NCBI RefSeq assembly: GCF_005405265.1
Contig: NZ_BJDS01000003.1
Coordinates: 184,056-248,055, forward strand
From: Enterococcus songbeiensis
GTDB taxonomy: Bacteria > Bacillota > Bacilli > Lactobacillales > Enterococcaceae
DNA length: 64,000 bases
Reading direction: 5' to 3'
The notes beneath the pieces are model-generated. The model had not been told where the DNA came from. It saw only the letters and a list, made by a program, of their open reading frames with translations, and did not search any database. Positions 18,626 to 27,591 of the stretch are shown piece after piece. A program made the position numbers and the translations under genes. Position 1 is the stretch's first letter, and each line of letters begins with the position of its first letter.

Positions 18626-19594
18626 ATGCCAATTAAAATCAATGATCTCACCTTACCAAAAGAAAAATTCGAAAAAGGATATCAAGTCGTCAATGTCACT
18701 CACTGGCAAAAGGCTGCCGAATACGCAAACTTCAAAATACTACGTAGCTACGTTAATTCTATTTTTGATTGGGCAGAAGAGCTTGAATACATTGAACGGA
18801 ATAAACTAGAAAAATCGCTCAAACGGATCAACGCTACTAAGAAAAACCAATTACAAGAAGCAAAAAAAGAAGAAGATTTATATCTCTCCTTTGAACAACT
18901 TCAAGAGTGGTTAACTGCTGTCCAAAGCGATTATGAAAGTGGACAACTGACTTTACAAGACTATGTATTATTTCTGACTACCTTCTTTTTATCTGATCGC
19001 AAATCAGAAACTTACGCCATCAAATGGAAGAACGTGAATTTCACTACCTCCCAGATTACGATTGGCAAAGCCTTAGATAAATTCGGCAATGAAAAAAGCA
19101 CAAAAGGGAATAAAACGACAATTTTCCATATTCCAAATGAACTAAAGCAATTACTTCAACAGTGGAAAGTCCAACAAAAAGAAGAACTAGCTCAATTTGA
19201 AATCGAACAAACCGAAGAGCAGCTACTCTTTACCTTCTTTGATGATAAAGGGAATATCAATCAAAGACTTCATACAGATTATTTGAACTACCGTATGAAA
19301 TCCATTGAGCGACGACATAAGCACCTTACCCATGCGACTCCACACAAGTTACGGCATACTGGGGCAACTTTAGCCAAACAAGCTGGTGTCGCTCTAGAAC
19401 AGATTTCTGAAGCATTGACTCACAGCGATACCAACATCACAAGAACTTATGTAAATACACCAAATGTGATTCAAATGCCTATTGGTGAAATTGCCTATCG
19501 TAAATTGTCTCAAAAAGAGCCAGACCGGAATGGTGTCAACAATGGTGTCAACTCAAAAAAAGACGCTTCGCAAAGTGAATTGCGAAACGCCTGA
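18626..19594 (+). CDS. int: Tyrosine recombinase of element B, N-terminally shortened
   Basis: The protein has 322 aa. It begins directly in a core-binding domain (WQKAAEYANFKILRSYVNSIFDWAEEL) and has no arm-binding N-terminus, which the two other integrases here possess. The catalytic domain is complete: Arg in LSDRKSETYA, HKLRHTGA, His in LTHSDTN and Tyr in TRTYVN. The ATG at 18626 is preceded only by GGTGG; an alternative TTG start at 18563 adds an unconvincing MLPPCHFYP stretch. The stop is 24 bp from the att copy. It likely descends from a longer rpsI-targeting integrase of about 390 aa that lost its 5' end next to the regulator gene. Whether it still acts is unclear. Confidence 0.8.
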   Translation: MPIKINDLTLPKEKFEKGYQVVNVTHWQKAAEYANFKILRSYVNSIFDWAEELEYIERNKLEKSLKRINATKKNQLQEAKKEEDLYLSFEQLQEWLTAVQSDYESGQLTLQDYVLFLTTFFLSDRKSETYAIKWKNVNFTTSQITIGKALDKFGNEKSTKGNKTTIFHIPNELKQLLQQWKVQQKEELAQFEIEQTEEQLLFTFFDDKGNINQRLHTDYLNYRMKSIERRHKHLTHATPHKLRHTGATLAKQAGVALEQISEALTHSDTNITRTYVNTPNVIQMPIGEIAYRKLSQKEPDRNGVNNGVNSKKDASQSELRNA

Positions 19595-19618
19595 AAGCAC
19601 TGATATGAAGCCGTTTTA

Positions 19619-19668
19619 TTAACGTTTAGAAAATTGTGAAGCTTTACGAGCTTTCTTAAGACCTGGTT
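19619..19668. repeat. att repeat (rpsI 3' end copy), element B/A junction
   Basis: These 50 bp match the rpsI 3' end at 46 positions. All four differences are silent: the minus-strand reading is still [14 protein letters not shown] and stop. This identifies it as a displaced or carried rpsI end. Confidence 0.93.
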
Positions 19669-20049
19669 GGCAGTTCAACTGTGTTATTTTAAATCAATGA
19701 ATATCAAAAATGCTGATTTATCAGTATTTTTCGCCTCAAGATTTGTACTGGATTTCAGTCGATTTTAGGCACTCGTAACCACGATTCGTAACCAATTTTG
19801 AACGTAAGACAATTTGGTTACGACAAATTCAGAGCATATCAGTATCTACTACACTTCTTTTTTATCTTTCCATTGAAGAAACTGCATGGTAAACCCATGT
19901 GGTCTTTTTAACGTTGCAAAGTCAAAGATAAAAGAACAAATCCTCCAAATGTTAGGCGCTCTTTGCGGAGGGGTTCGCCTCAAGCGAATTCCCCTTCGTA
20001 AAGAGTTCGCCTTGAACACGAGTGGGCGCTAGCCCGCGAGTGTTGTTTC

Positions 20050-20073
20050 ACCCCCCCTATCTAACAGGGGGGT
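20050..20073. other. oriT-like site of the ICEBs1/Tn916 type (element A)
   Basis: The site is 24 nt: ACCCCCC and GGGGGGT form a perfect 7-bp stem around a loop with CTAACAG. It is nearer to the ICEBs1 origin (as I recall it) than the copy in element C. No relaxase gene is seen in this element, so nicking would have to come from another element such as C. Confidence 0.75.
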
Positions 20074-20307
20074 ACAAAAACACGAAAAACAATCGAAAAA
20101 CTACGTACAAACACTGTTATACCAAGGAAATAAGCACTTATTGACAAGTGTAAACTAATTTAAAAAAGTTCACACTTTGTTTTCACTGGTTTTAGCGAGT
20201 TTCAAATAGTGTATTGAGCTAATATTTTTAGTTATGCAAGTTTCAATTAGCCTCATTGAATTTTAAACTACCGATTTTGTGCTTCTATTAATGGCCCGTG
20301 AATCGTA

Positions 20308-21375
20308 TTACGATTTGAATTCATTTATTAGCTGATACTTAGTCGAACGGCCTTGCCCGACTTTTTGAATCTTATTCTCTGTTTGTAGCCCAGCCAAGGC
20401 CCGTTCTATCGTTCGCTGGCTAATATCCGGCAACAAGTTCTCCATGTCAGCTCTGCTTAGAGGTTCAAAAGACTTCTCTAGTTCTTCTACTACCCGCTCT
20501 GCTGGTGTTAGCTCCTGATTGATAATAATCTCGAAACGCTCTGAGAAGTTTTCATAGGCTCGCAAAATGATTCCCACAAGATAGCGAACAAACGGCGTAT
20601 AGTCTTGTTCATTTTCCAACCATCCCACAGAACTCGCCTGTAACGCTTCATAGTAAGTTTGCTTCGATTCTTCAATCAGCATCTCAATACTGGTGTACTT
20701 GCCGACTAAATAGCCCGACTTGTACAGCAACAGCAATGTCAATAAACGAGACATCCGCCCATTTCCATCACTAAATGGATGAATTGAGAGAAAGTCTAAA
20801 ACAAAGCAAGGAATCAGCAGTAAGGGATCAATCTCAGCCTTCTGAATGGCTTGATTGTATTGGTAGCACAGCTCATCAATTAAATCAGGTGTCAAATATG
20901 CAGGCGCTGGTACAAACCGAACTCGCTCGTTACCATCTAAATCTTTTTCCGTAATAACATTATCGCCACTTTTAAACTTACCTTTGTAACTTTTAGCCGA
21001 GTAATTATATAGATTTTTGTGTAACGTTAAAATATCGTTGGGCACGACGCGAATATACTCGTAACTATCATGAATCAGTTTCAACACATCTCGATAACCG
21101 GCAATTTCTTCTTCATCCCGATTACGAGGTTTTACTTTTTCCGCTACGATTTGCTTCAAGCGGCCATCTGTTGTTGCAATTCCTTCAATTTTGTTGGAAG
21201 CCTCTGTACTTTGAATCAAAGCCAAGTCTGTCAGTTTGCCTAAAATCTCTGGTTTTGTGGCAATATACAGTTCTTGTTTCCCCTTATAATCATGAATCTT
21301 GGTCAGCATATTTAGCAAATCATGACTAAGAGAGAGCTTTTTCAACTCATGATAATCAAATTCTTTCACCGCCAT
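20308..21375 (-). CDS. fic: Fic-domain protein (AMP-transferase type)
   Basis: The protein has 355 aa. The Fic active-site loop is HPFSDGNGRMSRL near residue 199, with His and the phosphate-binding GNGR intact. Fic enzymes usually transfer AMP from ATP to a hydroxyl of a target protein. The N-terminal helix SNKIEGI fits the inhibitory motif [S/T]xxxE[G/N], so this is a self-inhibited (class II) Fic. The C-terminus (about 285-355) looks like a winged helix, suggesting it binds DNA and controls its own promoter. TGGCGGAGA repeats lie just upstream. No antitoxin gene is adjacent. ATG at 21375 has GAGG very close; GTG six bases later is an alternative. Confidence 0.88.
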   Translation of the reverse strand: MAVKEFDYHELKKLSLSHDLLNMLTKIHDYKGKQELYIATKPEILGKLTDLALIQSTEASNKIEGIATTDGRLKQIVAEKVKPRNRDEEEIAGYRDVLKLIHDSYEYIRVVPNDILTLHKNLYNYSAKSYKGKFKSGDNVITEKDLDGNERVRFVPAPAYLTPDLIDELCYQYNQAIQKAEIDPLLLIPCFVLDFLSIHPFSDGNGRMSRLLTLLLLYKSGYLVGKYTSIEMLIEESKQTYYEALQASSVGWLENEQDYTPFVRYLVGIILRAYENFSERFEIIINQELTPAERVVEELEKSFEPLSRADMENLLPDISQRTIERALAGLQTENKIQKVGQGRSTKYQLINEFKS

Positions 21376-21385
21376 TCACCTCTTT

Positions 21386-21435
21386 TCTCCGCCATTTTAT
21401 CTTATTTGGCGGAGAAAAACAAATAATGGCGGAGA
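21386..21435 (-). promoter_or_regulatory. Repeated TGGCGGAGA operator upstream of fic
   Basis: TGGCGGAGA occurs inverted at 21386-21394 and direct at 21407-21415 and 21427-21435, so the first two form a perfect palindrome with a 12-nt centre. This is a likely binding site, perhaps for the winged helix of the Fic protein. The rest of the 339-bp gap to 21714 shows nothing I can name. Confidence 0.6.
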
Positions 21436-21714
21436 AAACTATATTTCATCATCACATTAGTTTTACTATTCAAATACAAAAAGCCCTAAAAGTATTTCAC
21501 AAATTCAATTCAAATAAACTAAGTTTTAGTGAGCTTCGATAATCCAATTTCTTTTAACTGGTAGATTTTTTAGGAAAAAGAGTAAATTCTACGTAAGAGC
21601 TACAATTAAAGCTCTAAATGTTGATATTGCTTTTATCAGTTGTGACTGATCTTCAAAAAAACAACTATTCGATGTTAATTTGTAGCTTTTAAATGGGATA
21701 TCATTGTAAAAGCA

Positions 21715-22485
21715 TTAACTTCTTAACCCTCTACCTGTATCGACTAAATAGTAACAAATAGAATAAAGAACAACAATAAATAAAATAAGTATTGTAATCG
21801 ACATAGCTATTGGTACATCGGTTGTTCCTAAAAATCCATATCTAAACGCTGAGATCATATAAACAATTGGATTTATTTTTGAAACACCTTGCCAGAATGG
21901 GGGCAACATCGATATCGCATAAAATACTCCTCCTAGATAAGTTAACGGCTGTAAAACGAAGGTGGGTACGATCGATACGTCGTCATAAGATTGAGCAAAA
22001 ACACCGTTTATCAAACCAGCTAATGAAAATAATATTGCAGTCATTAATAACGTGAGAATAACAATAATCCATGAATGAACATTAAGTGGCACAAAAAATA
22101 AGGAAATAATCGTTACAAGTGATCCTACGAGAATACTTCGTCCTAACCCACCAATAACAAATCCCCAAATGATGATATGTGTTGGTACTGGAGCAACTAA
22201 TAGCTCTTCAATATTTTTTTGGAACTTTTGAGAGAAAAAAGATGAAGATACATTAGCGTATGAGCTTGTGATTGCTGACATCATAATTAATCCGGGTACG
22301 ATAAATTCCATATAAGTGAACCCACCCATATCTCCAATTCGGCCACCAATCATTTTCCCAAAAATGATAAAATACAACGATGTCGTTATAACTGGTGGCA
22401 CCAGAGTTTGTACCCAAATACGTAGATAACGGTTAGTTTCCTTAATAGCAAGACTTTTTAAAGCAGTAAGATAAATATCACGCAT
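21715..22485 (-). CDS. ABC-2 type exporter permease (YadH-like)
   Basis: The protein has 256 aa with six hydrophobic segments and the ABC-2 membrane fold. Long stretches (RIWVQTLVPPVIT, LYFIIFGKMIG, NIEELLVAPVPTH, PTFVLQPLTYLGGVFY, NPIVYMISAFRYGFLG) agree with what I remember of Escherichia coli YadH. It overlaps the ATPase gene upstream by 8 bp, so the two form one exporter. The substrate is unknown. Its presence in a Gram-positive arsenic island suggests cargo taken from outside the phylum or a widely spread family. Confidence 0.88.
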   Translation of the reverse strand: MRDIYLTALKSLAIKETNRYLRIWVQTLVPPVITTSLYFIIFGKMIGGRIGDMGGFTYMEFIVPGLIMMSAITSSYANVSSSFFSQKFQKNIEELLVAPVPTHIIIWGFVIGGLGRSILVGSLVTIISLFFVPLNVHSWIIVILTLLMTAILFSLAGLINGVFAQSYDDVSIVPTFVLQPLTYLGGVFYAISMLPPFWQGVSKINPIVYMISAFRYGFLGTTDVPIAMSITILILFIVVLYSICYYLVDTGRGLRS

Positions 22486-23413
22486 TGGTTTCCTCCAAAA
22501 ATCTTTTTTCTTCGGTGATTTTCAAAAATAACTCTTCTAAACGATTAGATTTATTCCGCATCGATAAAACTTTCATCCCTTGATCACTGAGTTGATTAAA
22601 AATATCATTTACTCCTTGATTTCGTTCAACTTCCACTGATAAAGTCAGATCGTCTTCTAAAGAATACGTATATCCTTCTATCTTAGGAACTGCATCATGA
22701 GGTGCTAGATCTAAAATAAATGTTTCAAATTGTAATTTGGATAGAAGTTCTTTCATACTAGTATTTTCAATCAATTCTCCTGATTGAATGATCCCTATGT
22801 GTCGACAAAGCATTTCAGCTTCTTCCAAATAATGAGTGGTCAAGATAATAGTGGTTCCATTTTCGTTTAATTCTTTTAAGAAGGACCACATTTCACGTCT
22901 CAGTTCAATATCCACCCCAGCGGTTGGTTCATCCAAAATTAATAGCTTTGGTTCGTGCATTAGTGCTCGAGCGATCATCAGCCGGCGCTTCATCCCGCCA
23001 GAGAGCATCCGAGCACGTTCGTTACGTTTTTCCCATAAATTTGATTGCTTCAAATACTTCTCACTGCGCTTCAATGCTTCTTTTCTCGGAACACCATAAT
23101 AACCTGCCTGATTCACTACAATTTGTTGAACAGTCTCAAATGGATTGAAGTTGAATTCTTGTGGTACAAGACCAATTTGCTGCTTTGCTCTTTCTAAGTC
23201 TTTATCAAGATCGTAGTCGAAAACTTTTACCATTCCAGATGTTTTATTGACAAGAGAAGTAATAATACCAATGGTTGTCGACTTCCCAGCACCATTGGGC
23301 CCTAAAAGGGCATAGAAATCACCCTCTTCAACCTGGAGATCAATTCCACGTAATGCCTCAACACCTGTTCCATAGATTTTTTTTAAATTCGTTATTTCAA
23401 GTGCATATTCCAT
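22478..23413 (-). CDS. ABC exporter ATP-binding protein (YadG-like)
   Basis: The protein has 311 aa. Walker A GPNGAGKST near 44, Q-loop VPQEFNF, signature MLSGGMKRRL, Walker B LLILDEPTAGVD and the H-loop TTHYLEEAE are all in order. The C-terminal 80 residues are the usual extension of the ABC-2 ATPase group. The ATG at 23413 gives MEYALEITNLKKIYG and follows GGAAA; an earlier ATG at 23437 adds eight residues. It powers the YadH-like permease encoded downstream. Confidence 0.92.
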   Translation of the reverse strand: MEYALEITNLKKIYGTGVEALRGIDLQVEEGDFYALLGPNGAGKSTTIGIITSLVNKTSGMVKVFDYDLDKDLERAKQQIGLVPQEFNFNPFETVQQIVVNQAGYYGVPRKEALKRSEKYLKQSNLWEKRNERARMLSGGMKRRLMIARALMHEPKLLILDEPTAGVDIELRREMWSFLKELNENGTTIILTTHYLEEAEMLCRHIGIIQSGELIENTSMKELLSKLQFETFILDLAPHDAVPKIEGYTYSLEDDLTLSVEVERNQGVNDIFNQLSDQGMKVLSMRNKSNRLEELFLKITEEKRFLEETNA

Positions 23414-23480
23414 ATACTTTTTCCTTTCGTAAAACAATTCTTAAATTAGAAGTCGCTCTAACTTTTATACTGTAAAAAGG

Positions 23481-23502
23481 CATGTGGTCAATTGACCACA
23501 TG
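23481..23502. promoter_or_regulatory. 22-bp perfect palindrome before the ABC exporter genes
   Basis: CATGTGGTCAA and its exact complement meet without a spacer. On the minus strand its right half supplies TTGACC, 16 nt from TATAAA, a possible promoter for the exporter, so it may be an operator. The following CTTTTT would also allow a terminator for the upstream ars operon. Confidence 0.5.
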
Positions 23503-23505
23503 ACC

Positions 23506-23679
23506 TTATTTTTTCTTACTTTGTCTTTCTTTCCTTTTGGCCAATAAATAGAATACCAAAATTAGCGTAATAAAGTTGATAAATATTCCAATACTAATTG
23601 GATAATTTAGTAATTTAGCTAGAATAAATGCCAGTGACATCCCAAATAATCTAGCAACGGCTCTCTTTTCTTCAGACAT
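23506..23679 (-). CDS. Small membrane protein, 57 aa
   Basis: ATG at 23679, with GAGG 11 nt upstream; TAA at 23506. One or two hydrophobic segments (LFGMSLAFILAKLLNYPISIG and the following IFINFITLILVFYLLA) run between an N-terminal MSEEKRAVAR and a very basic tail KRKERQSKKK. It starts 28 bp after the CoA-disulfide-reductase-like gene and is probably the last gene of the ars operon. I do not recognise a family. Confidence 0.6.
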   Translation of the reverse strand: MSEEKRAVARLFGMSLAFILAKLLNYPISIGIFINFITLILVFYLLAKRKERQSKKK

Positions 23680-23707
23680 AAATTATATTACCTCAGCAAT
23701 TTACTAT

Positions 23708-25369
23708 TTAATCAATATTCTCATAAATTTCTTGATAATTTTTGTTTCCTCCGGAAAGATTGTACACGTGTTTGAATCCTTCGTTTAACAGTATATTTTG
23801 TGCAGCATTCCCGGTAACACCTTTATTACAGTACGTAATTGTCAAAACATTCTTGTCTAACTCATCGTAGCGTGTCCTCAAATCAGATAATGGAATATGA
23901 ATAGCTCCTTTAACCTTTGATTTTTCGAATTGCTTTTTGGATCTTGTATCAATTATCTGTAACTTTTCTTTTCTGTGTTGTCGTTCAATTAACTCAATCG
24001 GGGACATCAAAGGCGCTCTTCTCTTCACCGCGTTATCTAAGGCCATTCCAGTATAATGAACGGGATCCTTGGTTGTTGAAAATGGTGGTGCATAAGCTAA
24101 ATCTAAATCAAACAGTTCTTCCGCCAATGCTCCAAAGGAAATAGCCGTAGCAAGCACGTCGATTCTTTTATCTACTCCGTCATAACCGATAATTTGGGCA
24201 CCCAGAACTCTACCGCTGCTTTTATCTGCTATTGCTTTGATGACCATTTCTTTGCCATCCATGTAATCAGGTTTATTTGGTTTTATATTGTATAAAACGG
24301 CAACTTCTAATCCTTCTTTAAGAGCTTCCTTTTCAGTAAGACCCGTTTGTGCAATGGCTAAATCAAAAAAGCGCAAAATACCGGTTCCTAATATTCCTTT
24401 AAATCGTAAAGAGCCACCAGTAATTGTGTCACCAGCAATTCTACCCATCTTGTTCGCAGTCGAAGCCAAGGGACGATAGATTGGTTGTTGAGTAATGCGA
24501 TTGTAGCTTTCTGCTACATCCCCTACTGCATAGACATTTTTCAAATTGGTTTCCATTCTATTGTCTACTTTAATTGCTCCCGTTTTGCCCAACTCTATTC
24601 CTATGGTTTGAGCCAATTCTGTATTTGGCCTTACTCCTGTTGCCAATACAAATAAATCGGCTGATAATTCATTCCCTTTTGAAGTCTTAACAGCAGTTAG
24701 TTGTTCTTCACCTACTAATTCAACAACCGTTTCTTTTGGCCTAAAATCAATCTGTTGTTTTGCTACTTCGTTCTCTATTCTTATAGCCATATCCCAATCT
24801 AAATGAGACATTGGATGGTTGCCTCGTTGCAGTAACGAAACAGCTATTCCTTGTCTCTGTAATTGTTCAGCCATCTCTAACCCAATATATCCAGCACCTA
24901 CAATAACAGCTTTTTCTACTTTATTAGTCTTAATAAAGTTGTGAATATTTTTACCACTGGAAACATTTTTGATTTGAAATACATTTTCAAATTGTCTATT
25001 AGAGAATATAGCCGGTGTATTGTAAATTGAACCTGTTGCAAATACTAATGCATCATAATCATCTGAAAACGACTTTCTAGTAATCAAATTTAGTCCGTAA
25101 ATACGTTTCTTTTTATGGTCAATACGTTGTACTTCATGCGAAGTATGAATATCTACGTTGTATCTCTTTTTGAACCACTCAGCATTCCGTGGAGTCAATT
25201 CATCGAATTTTTCAACTTCTCCTCCAACAGCATATGGAATTCCACAAACAGAATATGAGATGTCGATATCTTTATCATATAGAATGATTTCCGCTTCTTC
25301 TGTGTTCCTTCTCGCTTTTGCAGCAACACTTGTTCCTGCTGCAACAGACCCGATGATTATTATTTTCAT
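23708..25369 (-). CDS. CoA-disulfide-reductase-like flavoprotein with rhodanese domain
   Basis: The protein has 553 aa. The N-terminal FAD-binding GSVAAGTSVAAKARR is followed by the redox Cys in SYSVCGIPY (Cys42), an NAD(P)H-binding VGAGYIGLEMAE and the FAD motif VYAVGDVAE. Residues about 455-553 form a rhodanese domain with the active Cys in TYCNKGVTG (near 514). Such fusions reduce CoA or persulfide disulfides. It begins 14 bp after acr3 in the ars operon, so thiol recycling during arsenic stress is the likely role (inference). The ATG at 25369 gives MKIIIIGS; GTG at 25378 is upstream. Confidence 0.88.
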   Translation of the reverse strand: MKIIIIGSVAAGTSVAAKARRNTEEAEIILYDKDIDISYSVCGIPYAVGGEVEKFDELTPRNAEWFKKRYNVDIHTSHEVQRIDHKKKRIYGLNLITRKSFSDDYDALVFATGSIYNTPAIFSNRQFENVFQIKNVSSGKNIHNFIKTNKVEKAVIVGAGYIGLEMAEQLQRQGIAVSLLQRGNHPMSHLDWDMAIRIENEVAKQQIDFRPKETVVELVGEEQLTAVKTSKGNELSADLFVLATGVRPNTELAQTIGIELGKTGAIKVDNRMETNLKNVYAVGDVAESYNRITQQPIYRPLASTANKMGRIAGDTITGGSLRFKGILGTGILRFFDLAIAQTGLTEKEALKEGLEVAVLYNIKPNKPDYMDGKEMVIKAIADKSSGRVLGAQIIGYDGVDKRIDVLATAISFGALAEELFDLDLAYAPPFSTTKDPVHYTGMALDNAVKRRAPLMSPIELIERQHRKEKLQIIDTRSKKQFEKSKVKGAIHIPLSDLRTRYDELDKNVLTITYCNKGVTGNAAQNILLNEGFKHVYNLSGGNKNYQEIYENID

Positions 25370-25383
25370 ACTATGCACCCCAA

Positions 25384-26469
25384 CTACTCATATAGATTTT
25401 CAATTTGGTTAGTATCACCTGACTTAACAAACCATGACTTAGTATTGTTGGAAATCTTTACTAATAGCAACATGATCGGTACCTCAACTAACACTCCTAC
25501 AACTGTTGCTAAAGTCGCGCCAGACTGTAGGCCGAAAAGTGAAATCGCAACAGCAACCGCTAGTTCAAAGAAATTGCTCGCACCAATCATTCCAGCTGGT
25601 GAGGCAATCTCATGAGGCAACTTCCAAAACCTTGACCACCCATAGGCAATAGTAAAAATTAGTAGCGTTTGAATGGTTAGTGGAATTGCAATTAATAAAA
25701 TATGAATTGGATTGGCTAATATTTTTTCACCTTGAAAAGAAAAAATAATAATCAACGTTAGCAATAATCCAATGATTGTAACAGAGTCAAATTTCTTTAA
25801 AAAGACATCTTCGAAATAGTACTTACCTTTATTTTTTATTATCATTACTCTAGTAACGAAACCTAGAAGTAGTGGCACTACTACAAAAAGAACTGTAGAT
25901 AATAGCAATGTTCCCATTGGAACAACAACATTGTCCACACCAAGTAGAAACGCTACAATGGGTGCGAATAGAATCAAAATAATTAAATCATTGATCGCTA
26001 CTTGTACCAGAGTGTATGCTGCGTCACCTTTCGTTAGATAACTCCATACAAATACCATAGCTGTACAAGGTGCAGCACCTAATATAACAGCACCAGCAAC
26101 GTACTCTTTTGCTAATTCTATAGGTATAAGATTCTTAAAAATCACATAGAAGAAAAAAGCGGATATAGCATACATTGTAAAAGGTTTGATTAACCAGTTT
26201 GTCACGCAGGTAACAACTAATCCTTTAGGCTTTTTGGCTGCACTAACAATACTAGTGAAATCAATCTTCAACATCATTGGATAAATCATTAACCATATCA
26301 AAATTGCTGTAGGTATTGATACCTGATAATATTCAAACTTACTTAAGGTGTCAGGAACGCTCGGCAAAAATTTTCCAATTAGCACCCCAATAACCATACA
26401 CACAATTACCCATAACGTCAGATATTTTTCAAAAATACCTAATCCTTGTTTTTCATTCTCTGAACTCAT
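25384..26469 (-). CDS. acr3: Arsenite efflux pump ACR3, second subfamily
   Basis: The protein has 361 aa with about ten hydrophobic segments. The essential cysteine is in LGAAPCTAMVFVWSYLTKGD (Cys135). This version of the motif differs from GLARCIAMV in the neighbouring pump, so the two belong to different ACR3 subgroups. It exports As(III). GGAGG precedes the ATG, and the gene follows the other acr3 by 10 bp. Carrying both in one operon may widen the substrate range or work with and without ArsA (inference). Confidence 0.93.
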   Translation of the reverse strand: MSSENEKQGLGIFEKYLTLWVIVCMVIGVLIGKFLPSVPDTLSKFEYYQVSIPTAILIWLMIYPMMLKIDFTSIVSAAKKPKGLVVTCVTNWLIKPFTMYAISAFFFYVIFKNLIPIELAKEYVAGAVILGAAPCTAMVFVWSYLTKGDAAYTLVQVAINDLIILILFAPIVAFLLGVDNVVVPMGTLLLSTVLFVVVPLLLGFVTRVMIIKNKGKYYFEDVFLKKFDSVTIIGLLLTLIIIFSFQGEKILANPIHILLIAIPLTIQTLLIFTIAYGWSRFWKLPHEIASPAGMIGASNFFELAVAVAISLFGLQSGATLATVVGVLVEVPIMLLLVKISNNTKSWFVKSGDTNQIENLYE

Positions 26470-26479
26470 TTATTTCCTC

Positions 26480-27538
26480 CTAATGGCTTGCGCCTTCTTT
26501 CGAAAAATATTTTTGTTTAAATTTTAAAGCAACATTCACTAAAGCAATTAAAACTGGAACTTCGACCAAGGGGCCAATAACCGCCGCAAATGCTTCACCC
26601 GAATTGATCCCAAATACACCTACTGCTACGGCTATCGCTAGTTCAAAATTATTACTTGCAGCCGTAAAAGATAACGACGCCGCGATTGGATAACTTGTGC
26701 CCATTTTTTTTGAGAGTAAAAATGATACAAAAAACATAATTACAAAATAGAATAGTAGTGGGATAGCAATTCGAACTACATCTAATGGCAACTCAATCAC
26801 TTTTTCACCCTTTACGGAAAACATTACGATAATTGTAAATAGTAATGCAACCAAAGTTATTGGGCTTATTTTAGGGATAAACTTAGTTTCAAACCATTTT
26901 TTCCCTTTCATTTTGATCAAAATAAATCTTGAACTAAAACCTGCAATAAATGGGATTCCCAGATAAATAAAAACGCTTTTGGCAATTTCTCCCATTGTAA
27001 TATTAATCGTATGTGTCTCTAAACCAAGCCAGTTCGGTAATACTGTGACAAAGATATATGCAAATAATGAGTAAAATACAATTTGAAAAATAGAATTAAA
27101 TGCTACTAATCCAGCTGTATACTCGTTGTCTCCTTGGGCAAGCTCACTCCAGACGATTACCATAGCAATACATCGAGCAAGCCCAATCATAATTAACCCA
27201 ACCATATAACTTGGATAGTTGTGCAAAAAGACTACTGCTAAAACAAACATAATAATTGGACCGACAATCCAATTTTGAACTAGTGAAAGTAAGAGTACCT
27301 TCCAATCCTTAAAAACACGCCACATTTCTTCATATTTTACTTTTGTAAGTGGTGGGTACATCATCAAAATTAAACCTATTGCAATTGGAATCGAAGTCGT
27401 CCCAACTTCTAAATGATTTATTACTTTAGGAATATTGGGAAAAAAATACCCCATTCCTATACCAATTGCCATTGCAATAAAAATCCATAATGTCAAATAT
27501 CGATCTAGTAAAGACAATTTCTTAGTTACTTGATTCAT
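26480..27538 (-). CDS. acr3: Arsenite efflux pump ACR3, first subfamily
   Basis: The protein has 352 aa with about ten hydrophobic segments. The conserved cysteine lies in [20 protein letters not shown] (Cys123), the Bacillus-type form. The start [14 protein letters not shown] follows GGAGATGG. It is the intact counterpart of the frameshifted gene at 1-456. It is placed after arsA and behind a 30-bp palindrome with promoter-like elements, so it could be expressed both from the arsR promoter and locally. Confidence 0.95.
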   Translation of the reverse strand: MNQVTKKLSLLDRYLTLWIFIAMAIGIGMGYFFPNIPKVINHLEVGTTSIPIAIGLILMMYPPLTKVKYEEMWRVFKDWKVLLLSLVQNWIVGPIIMFVLAVVFLHNYPSYMVGLIMIGLARCIAMVIVWSELAQGDNEYTAGLVAFNSIFQIVFYSLFAYIFVTVLPNWLGLETHTINITMGEIAKSVFIYLGIPFIAGFSSRFILIKMKGKKWFETKFIPKISPITLVALLFTIIVMFSVKGEKVIELPLDVVRIAIPLLFYFVIMFFVSFLLSKKMGTSYPIAASLSFTAASNNFELAIAVAVGVFGINSGEAFAAVIGPLVEVPVLIALVNVALKFKQKYFSKEGASH

Positions 27539-27591
27539 TTTTCCATCTCCAGCAGAATAAAAAATTTATTTTCCTCAAACGAATAGATGAA

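Larger units (their letters stand above)
9999..19668. mobile_element. Element B: restriction-modification island at rpsI
   Basis: It is bounded by rpsI-like repeats at both ends and contains only a minus-strand defence operon (regulator, mod, res, PHP/SMC ATPase) and a plus-strand integrase at the right end. No excisionase, relaxase or oriT-like site was found by eye. The integrase lacks an N-terminal arm domain and the regulator is frameshifted, so the element looks decayed or trapped. Confidence 0.8.

Noticed and set aside
20148..20175. Inverted repeat GTGTAAACT/AGTTCACAC downstream of the oriT-like site
   Set aside because: One mismatch in a short stem in AT-rich DNA and no gene context; too weak to call.
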